Origin: Actinomycetospora sp. NBRC 106375
GTDB taxonomy: Bacteria > Actinomycetota > Actinomycetes > Mycobacteriales > Pseudonocardiaceae
Assembly (NCBI RefSeq): GCF_030269665.1
Contig: NZ_BSTS01000004.1
Span: 186,001 to 250,000 of the forward strand
Length of the DNA stretch: 64,000 nt
Direction: 5' to 3'
Within the stretch, counting starts at the first letter, position 1. Every line of letters begins with the position of its first letter. The position numbers and the translations under genes were made by a program. Of the stretch, positions 42,793 to 50,537 are shown in pieces. The notes under the pieces are model-generated. The model made no database searches, was not told the origin of the DNA, and saw only the letters and a list, made by a program, of their open reading frames with translations.

Positions 42793-43885
42793 CGCCGCCC
42801 GTTCGCTGCACCGCGGCGCCCTCGCCCTCGCCGCCGGCACGGTCGGTCTCGCCGCGCTGCTGTCGTTCGTCGCGGTGCCCGCCGTCGCGGCCACCCCCTC
42901 GCCGGCCCCCGCCGAGAGCTGGGCCGCCGAGCTCGCCGTCGACGGCGGCGACGACCGCGGCGTCGAGCTCGTCGACGGTGCCGTGCGCCTCGCCGCGGCG
43001 GGTGACCGGTCCGGCGAGCTGGTGCTGTCGCCGCGGCGGACCCGGGGTGTGATCGACCGGGTCGCCGGCGACGCGACGGCCGACGTCCCCTCCGGCAGCT
43101 CCGTCGTCGTCGAGGCGCGCGGGCTGCGCACCGACGGCTCCTGGGGTCCGTGGATCACCCTCCCCCGCGGCGAGACCGCCACCCTCGGCTCGCCCACGAC
43201 CGAGCTGTCGGTGCGCGTGCTCCTGCGCCGCGCCGCCGACGGCGCGAGCCCCGTCCTGCGCGGGCTGTGGCTGACCACCTCCGCCGCCCCGCCGTCGAGC
43301 ACCCCCACGAGCACCCGGACGACGACCACACCGAGGACGACCACACCGACGACGTCAGCGCAGCCGACGACCACGACCACCACGGCGCAGCCGACGACCA
43401 CGACGTCCTCGGTGGAACCGACCACGACGACCACGTCGGCGCAGCCCACGACGACGACCACCACGGCGCGGCCCACCACCACCACCACCACGACCGCGCA
43501 GCCCACCACCACGACCACGTCGGCCCGGCCCACCACGACGACCACGGCCGAGCCGGCCACCACCACGGTCGAGCCGACGACGACCACCGAGCCGACGAGC
43601 ACGACGACGACCACGACGACGACCACCTCGCGTCCCGCGGACCCGACGTGCACCACGACCCCGGGCCGGCGGACCCCGCCGCACCGCGACCCGACCTGCA
43701 CCACGACACCGACCTCGGCGCCGACGGCGGCGCCCGGACTCCTCCCCGGCGGCCTGGTCCCCGGGCTGCCGCTGCCCTCGCTCCCGCTGCCGACGGCCCG
43801 CGCGGTCCCGGACGCCGCGCAGCCGGCGGCCCCGGACTCGTGGTGGGGCTCGCGACTCGTCGACTGGCTCGGCCACGCCTTCTGA
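42776..43885 (+). CDS. Secreted Thr/Pro-rich protein, second of a tandem pair
   Basis: The 369-residue product has a signal peptide (GALALAAGTVGLAALLSFVAVPAVAA) and a domain (~45-190) that parallels the N-terminal domain of the upstream gene: ESWAAELAVDGGDD, VLSPRRTRGVIDRVAGDATADVPSG, GLRTDGSWGPW and SPTTELSVRVLL. A ~110-residue Thr/Pro/Ser stalk follows, then two TCTTTP cysteine motifs, a Pro-rich stretch and a C-terminal WWGSRLVDWLGHAF helix. The stalk resembles wall-spanning or mannosylated regions of actinobacterial surface proteins. Its ATG overlaps the previous gene by 17 bp, so they are cotranscribed. Function unknown. Confidence 0.75.
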   Translation: MSRPADAARSLHRGALALAAGTVGLAALLSFVAVPAVAATPSPAPAESWAAELAVDGGDDRGVELVDGAVRLAAAGDRSGELVLSPRRTRGVIDRVAGDATADVPSGSSVVVEARGLRTDGSWGPWITLPRGETATLGSPTTELSVRVLLRRAADGASPVLRGLWLTTSAAPPSSTPTSTRTTTTPRTTTPTTSAQPTTTTTTAQPTTTTSSVEPTTTTTSAQPTTTTTTARPTTTTTTTAQPTTTTTSARPTTTTTAEPATTTVEPTTTTEPTSTTTTTTTTTSRPADPTCTTTPGRRTPPHRDPTCTTTPTSAPTAAPGLLPGGLVPGLPLPSLPLPTARAVPDAAQPAAPDSWWGSRLVDWLGHAF

Positions 43886-43910
43886 CCGGCCGTGATCCGT
43901 CGTGCTCCGC

Positions 43911-44498
43911 TCAGCCGGGGACGCCGACCGTCTGCGCGGTGAGCGTGCCGTCGGCGTCCGGCACGCCGAGGACGCTCACGCGCGTCCCGCGGGGCAGGGT
44001 CGACACGAGCCCGGGGCGGGGTGCCTGGTCGACGAGGCGGGTGGCCACGGAGGTGCGCACCGGCACCAGCCGCCCGTCGGGGGTCCGGACCGCCAGCAGA
44101 CCGTCGGACGAGCTCTCGAGGAAGCCCACGAGGGGCACGCCCTCGCCCGCGGGCGGTGCACACGTCGGGCACCCGACGGCGAGGTAGCGGTCGGCGACCA
44201 CGCCGCCCGCGACGCCGAGCACGAACACGGTGAGCACGCCGAGCGCCGTCACCCAGCGCCGCGGCCGGGGCCGTGGCGGCGGCACGTACCGCGACGGGCT
44301 CCGGGACCCGGTGGCGTACCCCCGCGGACCGGTCTCCCCGTCCCCCGCCCCGGTCTCGTACTCGCGCGGACCGGTCTCGCGATCCCGCGAGCCGGTGTCC
44401 CGGTCCTGCGGTCCGGTGTCCCAGTCCCGCGGCCCGGTGTCCCAGTCCCGCGGCCCGGTGTCCCAGTCCCGCGGCTCGTCGTCACGGTGGTCGGTCAC
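43911..44498 (-). CDS. Single-pass membrane protein with acidic heptad-repeat N-terminus
   Basis: This is a 195-residue protein. Residues ~8-64 are tandem heptads of the type PRDWDTG, exact in three copies and then drifting (PQDRDTG, SRDRETG, PREYETG). A Pro/Arg segment, one transmembrane helix (WVTALGVLTVFVLGVAGGVVADRYL, ~80-105), a CPTC cysteine pair and a ~80-residue outer domain (VPLVGFLESSSDGLLAVRTPDGRLVPV) follow. The repeats face the cytoplasm by the positive-inside rule. The GTG start overlaps the adaptor gene stop (GTGA). No family recognised. Confidence 0.72.
   Translation of the reverse strand: MTDHRDDEPRDWDTGPRDWDTGPRDWDTGPQDRDTGSRDRETGPREYETGAGDGETGPRGYATGSRSPSRYVPPPRPRPRRWVTALGVLTVFVLGVAGGVVADRYLAVGCPTCAPPAGEGVPLVGFLESSSDGLLAVRTPDGRLVPVRTSVATRLVDQAPRPGLVSTLPRGTRVSVLGVPDADGTLTAQTVGVPG
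44308..44475 (-). repeat. Tandem 21-bp coding repeat, eight units
   Basis: Eight consecutive 21-bp units, each beginning CCGGT on the plus strand. The three at 44413-44475 are identical; those further from the gene start diverge progressively. They encode acidic heptads in the membrane protein. Confidence 0.85.
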
Positions 44499-45553
44499 GG
44501 CAGCACCGACGCCACGGGCCGCGCCACGACGACGCGGTCGCCCGCGCGCAGGCCGTCGCGGACCTCGATCGACACCGCGTCGGCGAGGCCGGTGGTGACG
44601 GCGACGACGCGGTCCGGGGCGCGGTCGTCCGGCCCGCGGACGAGCACGGTGCCGCGCCCGGGGCCGGTGACGCGGACGGCCTCGGGCGGCACCACGAGCA
44701 CGCCGACGGCCCGGGACACCTCGATGCGGACGTCGCCGACCTGCCCGACGCGCATCGCGGGCGGCGGGAAGACCGTCGCGACCGTGACGCCGTAGGCACC
44801 GTCCGGGCCCGGGGCCGGCTCGACGCCGACGACCTCGCCCTCGACGGCCGGGCCGGCGCCGTCGACCGTCGCGACCGCGGGCTGCCCGGCCGCGACCCGG
44901 GCGACGTCGCGGGGTGGCACGGCGGCACGGACGACGAGGGCGCCCAGGTCCGCGAGGCGCACGAACGGGCGGCGGTCGGCGGCGTCGTCCGGGGTCGGTT
45001 CGCCGGCCAGCACGCGGTCGCCGACCTGCCCCGCGACGGCGGTGACGGTGCCGTCGCGCGGGGCGCGCAGGACGGTGCCGTCGAGGACGCGGCTCGCCTC
45101 GGTGACGTCGGCGCGGTCGCGGGCGGCGGTCGCCTCCAGCCGCCCGAGCAGCGCGGGGTCGGCGGGCACCCGCGCCCGGGCGGCGGTCACCTCGGCGAGG
45201 TCGGCCGCGACGGCGCTCTGGGCGGCCGTCAGGCGCGCCTGCGTCGGGCCGTCGTCGAGGGTGGCGAGCACGTCGCCCTGCCGCACGACCGACCCCGGCG
45301 CGACCGGGATGCTCTCCACGGTCCCGCTGACCGCGAACGACACCTCCGCCTCGCCGGCGCTGCGGACGGCGCCCGGGGCGGAGATCGCGGCGACGACGTC
45401 ACCGCGCACGACGGGCACGACCGACGTCCGGGGACCGAGGAGCTGGGGCTCGCGCAGCAGGACGGCGACCCCCGCCGCACCCACGACGAGCACGATCACG
45501 AGCACGGTCGGCAGCAGCCAGCCCCGGCGGCGCCGACCGGTGGACATGGTCAT
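44495..45553 (-). CDS. HlyD/RND-type efflux adaptor subunit
   Basis: This 352-residue membrane-fusion-type protein has one N-terminal transmembrane helix (WLLPTVLVIVLVVGAAGVAVLL). Lipoyl-like halves (VVRGDVVAAISAPGAVRSAGEAEVSF; GTVLRAPRDGTVTAVAGQVGDRV) flank a short helical hairpin (TAAQSAVAADLAEVTAARARV). Beta-barrel and membrane-proximal segments follow (RVGQVGDVRIEVSRAVGVLVVPPEAV). In monoderm-type actinobacteria such adaptors usually serve MacB-like ABC exporters, but no transporter gene is adjacent here. It is cotranscribed with the heptad-repeat membrane protein. Confidence 0.82.
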   Translation of the reverse strand: MTMSTGRRRRGWLLPTVLVIVLVVGAAGVAVLLREPQLLGPRTSVVPVVRGDVVAAISAPGAVRSAGEAEVSFAVSGTVESIPVAPGSVVRQGDVLATLDDGPTQARLTAAQSAVAADLAEVTAARARVPADPALLGRLEATAARDRADVTEASRVLDGTVLRAPRDGTVTAVAGQVGDRVLAGEPTPDDAADRRPFVRLADLGALVVRAAVPPRDVARVAAGQPAVATVDGAGPAVEGEVVGVEPAPGPDGAYGVTVATVFPPPAMRVGQVGDVRIEVSRAVGVLVVPPEAVRVTGPGRGTVLVRGPDDRAPDRVVAVTTGLADAVSIEVRDGLRAGDRVVVARPVASVLP

Positions 45554-45629
45554 CGACGGTAGTGGCGGCCCGGGCCCGGCCCCGGGAACCGCGGACCCGG
45601 CGTGTCACCCGTCCGAGGGAGCGCGACGA

Positions 45630-46259
45630 TCAGTCGGCGACCGCGACCAGGTGCCCCACGGCGCCGTCGACGCCGGCCTCGCGCGCGAGCCGGAGCAGCT
45701 CGGCCGCGAGGTCGGCACGGGCCACCCGGTGCCCGCGCGCGACGTGGCGGTCGAGGGCGCGGCGGTAGCGGTCGGTGCGGGGCCCGTCGGTGAGCTGCGG
45801 CGGACGCACGATCGTCCAGTCCAGGTCGCTCGCCCGGACGATCTCGTCCATGCGCGTCAGGTCGGCGTAGTGGTGACGCAGGATCCGCTGCAGGACCGGC
45901 TTCACCAGCCAGCGCAGGGCCGCGTCGTCACCCTCGCCCGGCAGGCCGGACGCGCTGACCACGAGGAGCCGCCGGACCCCGGTGCGCCGCATCGCGGCGA
46001 TCGCCGCGCCCACGCCGTCGGTGCACACGCTCGTGGGGCCGCGGCCGCGGGTCCCGAGGGCCGACACGACGGCGTCCGCCCCCGCGACCGCCTCCGCCAG
46101 CGTCTCGACGTCGCTGATCTCCGCGCGCACCACGGTCGCTCCCGCGGGGACCTCCGAGCCCGCCCGGGCCACGGCGACCACCTCGTCACCGTCGGCGAGG
46201 GCCTGCGTCACGACCTCGCGCCCGGTCCCGCCGGACGCTCCCAGCACCACGAGTCGCAT
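45630..46259 (-). CDS. NAD(P)-binding SDR-like protein
   Basis: This 209-residue atypical short-chain dehydrogenase has the N-terminal nucleotide-binding motif LVVLGASGGTGREVVTQAL, DEVVAVAR at strand 2, GADAVVSALGTRG, LLVVSASGLPG and LDWTIVRPPQLTDGP. The usual catalytic YxxxK is not evident, as in NmrA-like or BLVRB-like reductases and redox sensors. It is divergent from a TetR gene, with a 20-bp palindrome in the 46-bp gap, and is therefore the most likely target of that regulator. The Shine-Dalgarno AGGAGGAG is strong. Confidence 0.85.
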   Translation of the reverse strand: MRLVVLGASGGTGREVVTQALADGDEVVAVARAGSEVPAGATVVRAEISDVETLAEAVAGADAVVSALGTRGRGPTSVCTDGVGAAIAAMRRTGVRRLLVVSASGLPGEGDDAALRWLVKPVLQRILRHHYADLTRMDEIVRASDLDWTIVRPPQLTDGPRTDRYRRALDRHVARGHRVARADLAAELLRLAREAGVDGAVGHLVAVAD

Positions 46260-46272
46260 GACTCCTCCTGTT

Positions 46273-46292
46273 GTTAGTGAGTGCTCACCAAC
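46273..46292. promoter_or_regulatory. Candidate TetR operator
   Basis: GTTAGTGAGTGCTCACCAAC is a 20-bp inverted repeat with a single mismatched pair, placed in the 46-bp gap between the divergent SDR and TetR genes. It would overlap both promoters, the classic TetR arrangement. Confidence 0.65.
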
Positions 46293-46305
46293 CTAGGATG
46301 GGACC

Positions 46306-46920
46306 GTGCCCTCCCACCGGTCAAGCACGACGCGGGAGCGCATGCTCGACGCCGCCCTCGAGGTCATGCGCTCGCGTGGGGTCGCCCGGGCCACGACCAA
46401 GGAGATCGCGCGGGAGGCAGGGTTCTCGGAGGCGGCGCTCTACAAGCACTTCGACGACAAGACGGCGCTCTTCGTGGCGGTGCTCGTCGAGCGCGTGCCC
46501 TCGCGGCTGGGCGAGGTGCTCGACCGCCTGCCCGAGCGCGTCGGCACGGCCGCCGTCGAGGACGTCCTCGCCGAGGTGGCCGGGGAGGCGCTGGCGTTCT
46601 ACCGCGAGACCTTCCCCCTGGGCGCGTCGCTGTTCTCGGAGCCGACGGTGTTCGCGGCCCACCGCGCCGCGCTCGACCGCCTGGGCACCGGCCCGCACGT
46701 CGCCGTCGACGCCGTCGCGTCCTACCTGGCTGCGGAGGGCGACGCCGGACGTGTCGACGCCGCCGTCGCGCCCCGCGCGGCCGCGCTGCTCCTGCTCGGC
46801 GCGTGCCAGATGACCGCGTTCCTCGAGGCGTTCACCGACGGGCCGCGGCCCTCGCCGGACGACGACGCGGCCACGGCCGCCGATCTGGCGCGGGCCGCCG
46901 CGCGCAGCCTCGTCAGATGA
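46306..46920 (+). CDS. TetR-family transcriptional regulator
   Basis: This 204-residue regulator has a clear N-terminal HTH (TRERMLDAALEVMRSRGVARATTKEIAREAGFSEAALYKHFDDKTALFVAVL, residues ~8-58) and a C-terminal helical ligand-binding domain of TetR_C type. The GTG start lies 14 bp after the palindromic operator candidate, so it probably represses itself and the divergent SDR gene. Its end overlaps the convergent aldoxime dehydratase gene by 8 bp. Confidence 0.9.
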   Translation: MPSHRSSTTRERMLDAALEVMRSRGVARATTKEIAREAGFSEAALYKHFDDKTALFVAVLVERVPSRLGEVLDRLPERVGTAAVEDVLAEVAGEALAFYRETFPLGASLFSEPTVFAAHRAALDRLGTGPHVAVDAVASYLAAEGDAGRVDAAVAPRAAALLLLGACQMTAFLEAFTDGPRPSPDDDAATAADLARAAARSLVR

Positions 46921-47962
46921 TCGACTCGGCGTCCCGCAGCATCCCTGTCGCGGGGTGACAGCCGACGTACTCGTAGGACTGGTCGGCCGCCTCGACCACC
47001 GAGACCTCGTGGTAGAGCCGCAGCAGGGGCAGCCGCCGGGCGCGGCGGACGTAGGCGACGAACAGGCTCAGGTGGGTGGGGTGGGACTCGGCCCAGCGCT
47101 CGAGCCGGTCGAGCGAGCGCCAGTGGCTGATCGCGTAGGTCTGGTCGAGCGGGTGGCCGTCGAGGTCGATGTTGCGCACGTAGCGGTTGCTGTAGCAGCC
47201 GACGCGCTCGCCGCGGTCGCGCAGGAAGTCCATCGCCTCCCGCAGTTCGGGCTCGACGTCGTGGAGGTAGAGCTCGCGCTCGCCGGGCTCGGTGCGCGAC
47301 CAGTCCTGCCCGGAGCGGATCAGGGCGACGTTGTCGTGGCCCCGGACCACCACGCGGTCGGGCCGCGCAGGGTCGGGGAGCGCCGTGAGCGTGCCGTCGG
47401 GGGCCATCCGGTCGGTCTGCGAGCGCGGCACCCGGTCGCGCATCGACCCCCAGTAGGCGTGCTCGCTGACCTCGCCGCTGACGCCGTCCATGACCGCGCC
47501 GACCCCCGGCAGGTCGTCGGCGAACGGGTAGAGCGTCTCGAAGCGGTCGACGCGGGGGGCGACGACCTCGCGGAAGAACCCGAGCCCGTCGATCCGCTCG
47601 TCGGACTCCCAGCGGCCGGCCACCTGCGGGTGGTCGCGCCAGCGCCGGTACGCCGCGGGGTCGCGCCAGTAGCCGACGGCGACGAGGTTGTCGTACCCCG
47701 CCGCGTCGCGGTGCTCGGTGGTGTCGTGGTGGCCGGGGCCGTCGTCGAGGGCGAAGTCGTCGACGATGCGGCGCAGCGCCTCCAGCGCCTCCCACCGGTG
47801 CTCGCCGTCCCGGTACTGCACCCCGACGTAGGCCATGACGACCTGCGTGACGTCCTCGGACGCCCGCGCGACGACGATCGGGAAGGGCGGCCGGTAGTCG
47901 TCGGGCGCCCGGCGCGAGAGCGTGCGCGGGCACTGCAGGTGCCGGTCGATCGCGGATTCCAC
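46913..47962 (-). CDS. oxd: Heme-dependent aldoxime dehydratase
   Basis: This 349-residue enzyme dehydrates aldoximes to nitriles. It matches the Oxd family from its N-terminus (SAIDRHLQCPRTLSRRAPDDY) to its end. By alignment from memory, the axial heme ligand is His297 (SHPTHLSLF), the distal catalytic His is His318 (RLYHEVSV), the Arg is in SMRDRVPRSQTD, and the Ser in ALIRSGQDW. GCYSNRYVRNIDLDG is also typical. The GTG has GGAGGAG 6-8 nt upstream. No nitrile hydratase, nitrilase or typical partner amidase is adjacent. A strong hairpin precedes its ribosome site. Confidence 0.92.
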   Translation of the reverse strand: MESAIDRHLQCPRTLSRRAPDDYRPPFPIVVARASEDVTQVVMAYVGVQYRDGEHRWEALEALRRIVDDFALDDGPGHHDTTEHRDAAGYDNLVAVGYWRDPAAYRRWRDHPQVAGRWESDERIDGLGFFREVVAPRVDRFETLYPFADDLPGVGAVMDGVSGEVSEHAYWGSMRDRVPRSQTDRMAPDGTLTALPDPARPDRVVVRGHDNVALIRSGQDWSRTEPGERELYLHDVEPELREAMDFLRDRGERVGCYSNRYVRNIDLDGHPLDQTYAISHWRSLDRLERWAESHPTHLSLFVAYVRRARRLPLLRLYHEVSVVEAADQSYEYVGCHPATGMLRDAESII

Positions 47963-47978
47963 GGCGTCTCCTCCGGTC

Positions 47979-48019
47979 CCGGACCACGACGGCACGCGGT
48001 GCCGGCCGTCGTGGTCCGG
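47979..48019. terminator. 15-bp-stem hairpin between the ALDH remnant and oxd
   Basis: CCGGACCACGACGGC pairs perfectly with a downstream copy across an 11-nt loop. It lies 19 bp after the ALDH gene stop and just ahead of the oxd ribosome site. It could terminate ALDH transcription or control oxd expression. Confidence 0.6.
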
Positions 48020-48038
48020 ACCCTAGCCGGAGTCCGTC

Positions 48039-49106
48039 CTAGCCCAGCTTGCTCGCCGGGGCGTAGATCGACTTGTACTCGAGGTAGTTGTTGATGCCCT
48101 CGGGGCCGAGCTCGCGCCCGATGCCCGAGTCCTTCATGCCGCCGAACGGCGCCCCGAGGTCGATGTCGTAGCGGTTGACGCCGATCGTGCCGGTGCGGAT
48201 CCGCCGCGCCACGTCGAGCCCGCGGTCCTCGTCGGCCGAGTAGACCGAGCCGCCGAGGCCGTAGTTCGAGTCGTTGGCGATGCGGACCGCATCGTCGTCC
48301 GAGTCGAACGGGATCACCGCGAAGACCGGGCCGAAGACCTCCTCGCGGGCCAGCTGGTCCGAGTTGTCGACGTCGGCGAACACGGTCGGCTCGACGAACC
48401 AGCCGCGGTCCTGGTCGCCGCGGCCGCCGCCGGTGACGAGCCGGGCCGAGGAGTTGCGGCCCACGTCGATGTAGCCGAGGACCCGCTCGAGGTGGGTCTG
48501 CGACGCCATCGGCCCGACGGTGGTCGCCGGGTCGAGGGGGTTGCCGACGACCTGGTCGCGCGAGAACTGCGCGACGGCGTCCACGACCTCGTCGTAGCGC
48601 GAGCGCGGCGCGAGGATGCGCGACGCGGTGGTGCAGGTCTGCGCGTTGTTCATGAACGAGGAGGTCGGCATGGCGCGCAGGAACGTGTCGAGGTCGCCGT
48701 CCTCGAGGAAGATCGACGCCGACTTGCCGCCGAGCTCGAGGGTGCAGCGGCGGATCAGGCGGCCGCACTCGGCGCCGATCTCGCGGCCGGCGCGCGTGGA
48801 GCCGGTGAAAGCGATCTTGTCGACGCCCGGCGCGGTGACGAGCGACGCCCCGGCCTCGCGCCCGGCGAGGACGATGTTCAGCACGCCCGGCGGGAGCCCG
48901 ATCTCCTGGGCCACGTCGGCGAAGACGTAGGTGTCGAGCGCGGTCTCGGGCGAGGGCTTGAGCACCATGGTGCAGCCGGCGGCCAGGGCCGGGGGCAGCT
49001 TGAACATGGCGAGTGCCTGCTCGGTGCCGCGCGGCTCCACCCACTCGCCGTTGATGAAGAATCGCGTCCGGTCGAGCTCGGTCCGGGCGTCGGCGGTGAC
49101 GGTCAC
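48039..49106 (-). CDS. Aldehyde dehydrogenase with a large internal deletion
   Basis: The 355-residue product is a normal ALDH from AMFKLPPALAAGCTMVLKPSPETA onward. The catalytic Glu is in LELGGKSASIF, the Cys in NNAQTCTTASRIL, and EEVFGPVFAVIPFD and GGMKDSGIGRELGPEG are present. The N-terminus (RFFINGEWVEPRGTE) runs straight into that block. About 115-130 residues that normally lie between, including the dimerisation arm and half of the NAD-binding fold, are absent without a frameshift. It is therefore probably inactive as a standard ALDH. The GTG start has GGGAG upstream; the rest of the open frame upstream is not ALDH-like. Confidence 0.82.
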   Translation of the reverse strand: MTVTADARTELDRTRFFINGEWVEPRGTEQALAMFKLPPALAAGCTMVLKPSPETALDTYVFADVAQEIGLPPGVLNIVLAGREAGASLVTAPGVDKIAFTGSTRAGREIGAECGRLIRRCTLELGGKSASIFLEDGDLDTFLRAMPTSSFMNNAQTCTTASRILAPRSRYDEVVDAVAQFSRDQVVGNPLDPATTVGPMASQTHLERVLGYIDVGRNSSARLVTGGGRGDQDRGWFVEPTVFADVDNSDQLAREEVFGPVFAVIPFDSDDDAVRIANDSNYGLGGSVYSADEDRGLDVARRIRTGTIGVNRYDIDLGAPFGGMKDSGIGRELGPEGINNYLEYKSIYAPASKLG

Positions 49107-49445
49107 GGTGGTGACTCCCTGAGGTCGGTGATGACGAGCACCACCACTGTCTCCGCATCTGCTCCATGAATCACCAATTGTTCTCCGCAGTTGCGGGCTT
49201 CTGTCGCCTGAAAGTGCGCAACCACGGATGTGGACATCGACGTGTGGGCCCGCGCCACGGCGGGCACTCGAGGACCCACGCGGTCCGGTCCGGCGCCACC
49301 GGTGCCTCTCCGATCGGACTGTTTCTCCGCATCGGCCCCCGCAGGTGCTCCTGATCTCCGGGCGTGATCCCCGCATCTGCGGAGGGGGCCTCCGACCTGC
49401 GGAGACGTCGCTCACGACGGGTCCTCGACGCGGTTAGGGTGGATC
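49107..49445. other. 339-bp non-coding region between ALDH remnant and moaA
   Basis: It contains five copies of the heptamer CTCCGCA or its complement: 49151, 49183 and 49325 (forward), 49378 and 49398 (reverse). One of these is within the palindrome CCGCATCTGCGG at 49371-49382. Promoters for both divergent genes must be here. I see no gene and cannot match a Moco riboswitch. Confidence 0.5.
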
Positions 49446-50537
49446 GTGATGACCGTTCTCGACCTCGGCGTACCGGCTGTTCCCGGGGCCGCCGCCACCA
49501 CCACGGACACCAGCGGACGTCCCGCCGACGCGCGCCTGGTCGACTCCTGGGGACGGGTGGCGACCGACCTGCGGGTGTCGCTGACCGACCGCTGCAACCT
49601 GCGCTGCACCTACTGCATGCCCGCCGAGGGCCTGGAGTGGATGCCGAGCGAGCAGGCGCTGACCGACGACGAGGTCGTGCGGCTGGTGCGCATCGCGGTC
49701 GAGCGGCTCGGCGTCGCGGAGATCCGCTTCACCGGCGGCGAGCCGCTGCTGCGCAAGGGGCTCGAGGACATCGTCGCGGCCACCGCGGTGCTGGCACCGC
49801 GCCCGGAGATGTCGGTGACCACCAACGCGCTCGGCCTGACCCGGCGGGCCGCCGGGCTCGCCGCGGCGGGCCTGGACCGCGTCAACGTCTCGCTCGACAC
49901 CCTGCGCCGCGACCGCTTCACCGAGATCACCCGGCGCGACCGGCTCGACGACGTCCTCGCCGGGCTGCGCGCCGCCCGCGAGCACGGCCTCGACCCCATC
50001 AAGGTCAACACGGTGCTGATGCCCGGCCTCAACGATGACGAGGCCCCGGACCTGCTCGCGTGGGCCCTCGACGAGGGCTACGAGCTGCGCATCATCGAGC
50101 AGATGCCGCTCGACGCCGGGCACTCCTGGCAGCGCGACCGCATGATCACCGCCGAGCAGGTGCTCGCGTCGCTGCGGACCCGATTCACGCTCACCGACGA
50201 CCCGGCCGAGCGCGGCGGCGCCCCCGCCGAGCGCTTCCTGGTCGACGGGTGGACCGCGCCCGACGGGTCGCCCGCGAAGGTCGGCGTCATCGCCTCGGTG
50301 ACCCGCCCGTTCTGCGGCACCTGCGACCGCACGCGGCTCACCGCCGACGGCCAGGTCCGCACCTGCCTGTTCTCGCAGACCGAGAACGACCTGCGAAGCT
50401 TCCTGCGCGGCGGCGGCACCGACGACGAGATCGCCGACGCCTGGCGCGTGGCCATGTGGGGCAAGAAGGCCGGCCACGGCATCGACGACCCCGGGTTCCT
50501 GCAGCCCGACCGGCCCATGAGTGCGATCGGAGGATGA
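49446..50537 (+). CDS. moaA: GTP 3',8-cyclase (molybdenum cofactor synthesis)
   Basis: This 363-residue radical SAM enzyme performs the first step of molybdopterin synthesis from GTP. The radical SAM cluster is in SLTDRCNLRCTYCMP (residues ~42-56), GGE is in RFTGGEPLLRKG, and the second, GTP-binding cluster is formed by FCGTCDRTRLTADGQVRTC. The double-Gly C-terminus (MSAIGG) needed for activity is intact. The stop overlaps moaD (ATGA). The start is either the GTG at 49446 or the adjacent ATG at 49449. No moaC or moaE is present in the window. Confidence 0.95.
   Translation: MMTVLDLGVPAVPGAAATTTDTSGRPADARLVDSWGRVATDLRVSLTDRCNLRCTYCMPAEGLEWMPSEQALTDDEVVRLVRIAVERLGVAEIRFTGGEPLLRKGLEDIVAATAVLAPRPEMSVTTNALGLTRRAAGLAAAGLDRVNVSLDTLRRDRFTEITRRDRLDDVLAGLRAAREHGLDPIKVNTVLMPGLNDDEAPDLLAWALDEGYELRIIEQMPLDAGHSWQRDRMITAEQVLASLRTRFTLTDDPAERGGAPAERFLVDGWTAPDGSPAKVGVIASVTRPFCGTCDRTRLTADGQVRTCLFSQTENDLRSFLRGGGTDDEIADAWRVAMWGKKAGHGIDDPGFLQPDRPMSAIGG

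Noticed and set aside
43300-43640. Thr-rich repeat as a CRISPR or satellite array
   Set aside because: It is the coding stalk of a secreted protein. The units are irregular and in frame.
46913-47962. Heme-dependent peroxidase or Dyp-type reading of the oxd gene
   Set aside because: N-terminal SAIDRHLQCPRTL and the PTH/LYHEVS histidine spacing match aldoxime dehydratase throughout.
49107-49445. Molybdenum cofactor riboswitch upstream of moaA
   Set aside because: I could not fit the known Moco motif stems, and the heptamer repeats look more like protein sites.
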